This document shows positions 62,170 to 64,000 of a stretch of 64,000 nucleotides of DNA, one piece after another. The stretch comes from Puffinus mauretanicus (Eukaryota; Chordata; Aves; Procellariiformes; Procellariidae): assembly GCA_023333565.1 (NCBI GenBank), contig JAJKFH010000241.1:62001-126000 (forward strand), written 5' to 3'. The position numbers and the translations under genes are program-made. Each line of letters starts with the position of its first letter. Position 1 is the first letter of the stretch. The notes under the pieces are model-generated. The model was not told the origin of the DNA. It saw only the letters and a program-made list of their open reading frames with translations, and did no database searches.

Positions 62170-62190
62170 GACAGTTCTAGGGCGAACAGT

Positions 62191-63401
<1,211 letters not shown>

Positions 63402-64000
63402 CTGCATAACAAGAGGACAAAAAACATTATTTAAAAAACCCCAGTGTTTAACTTAAACACACTGGTAACAATTCTGACTGGAGATTTAACACTGCCCGGT
63501 AACGAATTCAGCACTTCAGTCATGCAGCTACAGGAGTATTCGGCACAGATGTGCTGCATCAACAACCCGCGTTTTGCCTGGCCATCGATCAGCCCAGGCC
63601 TGGCCAGAGAGGCAGTGGCCTTTCGGGATTTCGGCCAGCTGGAAAAATGTTGACATCTACTGTGCCCTTTTTAGTTTGATACCCAGCGTATCCCTCAGCA
63701 ATTCCCTCTAAGGCTAGTTGCAGCTTCTGTAAGAGTATGGCACTGCGCAAAAATGATTAAGTTTTACTTTAGATAGTTGATTTCAAATAAACAAACTTGA
63801 AACAGCATTCCAGATACAAGTATCCGTACCTACTGGTACGGAAGCTCAAGTCCCCTCCTGCCCTGTTCTGAAAAGCAGCCCGACTACGGTGGGCTCCACT
63901 ATGGTTAGGCAGCGCAGCGCCGACAGACTCTCCGGAAGATTGAGGATAGCTTCAACACACCACCTCGTTTCAATGCCTCGCACCAACCCCGCGGGAAGCA
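63402..64000 (-). other. RPL13: RPL13 upstream intron sequence at the right edge
   Basis: No RPL13 exon or RNA gene recognised. AT-rich intronic sequence continues to the window end. Confidence 0.5.

Overview
This is vertebrate nuclear DNA, most likely from a bird. Genes are split into many short exons with GT-AG introns, a CR1 LINE fragment of the type typical of sauropsids lies in one intron, and most of the window is GC-rich with compact introns and many minisatellites. I identified genes by reading exons, checking splice phase from exon to exon, and recognising the protein families. The gene order is FANCA, ZNF276, VPS9D1, SPATA2L, CDK10, CHMP1A, DPEP1, (a cytosolic sulfotransferase), CPNE7, RPL13. 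This is the human 16q24.3 neighbourhood, which corresponds to chicken chromosome 11. The sulfotransferase between DPEP1 and CPNE7 is extra relative to the human order as I know it. The species was not determined.

Layout: FANCA (+, 3' half, 764-14779) has long, AT-rich introns and ends tail-to-tail against ZNF276 (-, 15365-23559); their poly(A) signals cross over. ZNF276 and VPS9D1 (+, 23714-28756) share a CpG-rich bidirectional promoter of about 150 bp. SPATA2L (+, 29196-30499) follows VPS9D1 closely. CDK10 (-, 31448-34841) and CHMP1A (+, 35327-38932, with a 3' UTR of about 2 kb) share a second bidirectional promoter rich in GC boxes. DPEP1 (-, 42208-45557) is head-to-head with the sulfotransferase (+, 46936-48999). 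CPNE7 (-, 52440-58948) follows a repeat-rich gap. The last two coding exons of RPL13 (-, 62191-63401) close the window.

The genes do not form one pathway. The set mixes DNA repair (FANCA), transcription or chromatin (ZNF276), endosomal and membrane trafficking (VPS9D1, CHMP1A, CPNE7), signalling (CDK10, SPATA2L), extracellular or conjugative metabolism (DPEP1, sulfotransferase) and translation (RPL13). For ZNF276, VPS9D1, SPATA2L, CDK10, CHMP1A, DPEP1, the sulfotransferase and CPNE7 I could assemble a complete reading frame whose exon lengths sum to a multiple of three, which independently supports the exon models.

Points worth a second look are non-coding: two GC-AG introns, a CPNE7 intron made mostly of a pentamer repeat with a weak acceptor, a family of related TGCCA-type minisatellites scattered over 30 kb, an orphan TATA/X-box promoter-like cluster at about 50.4 kb, HNF1-like sites near the DPEP1/sulfotransferase pair, and AT-rich islands in otherwise GC-rich gaps that look like conserved regulatory elements. 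I saw no tRNA, rRNA, CRISPR array or clear snoRNA, and no wholly new protein-coding system.
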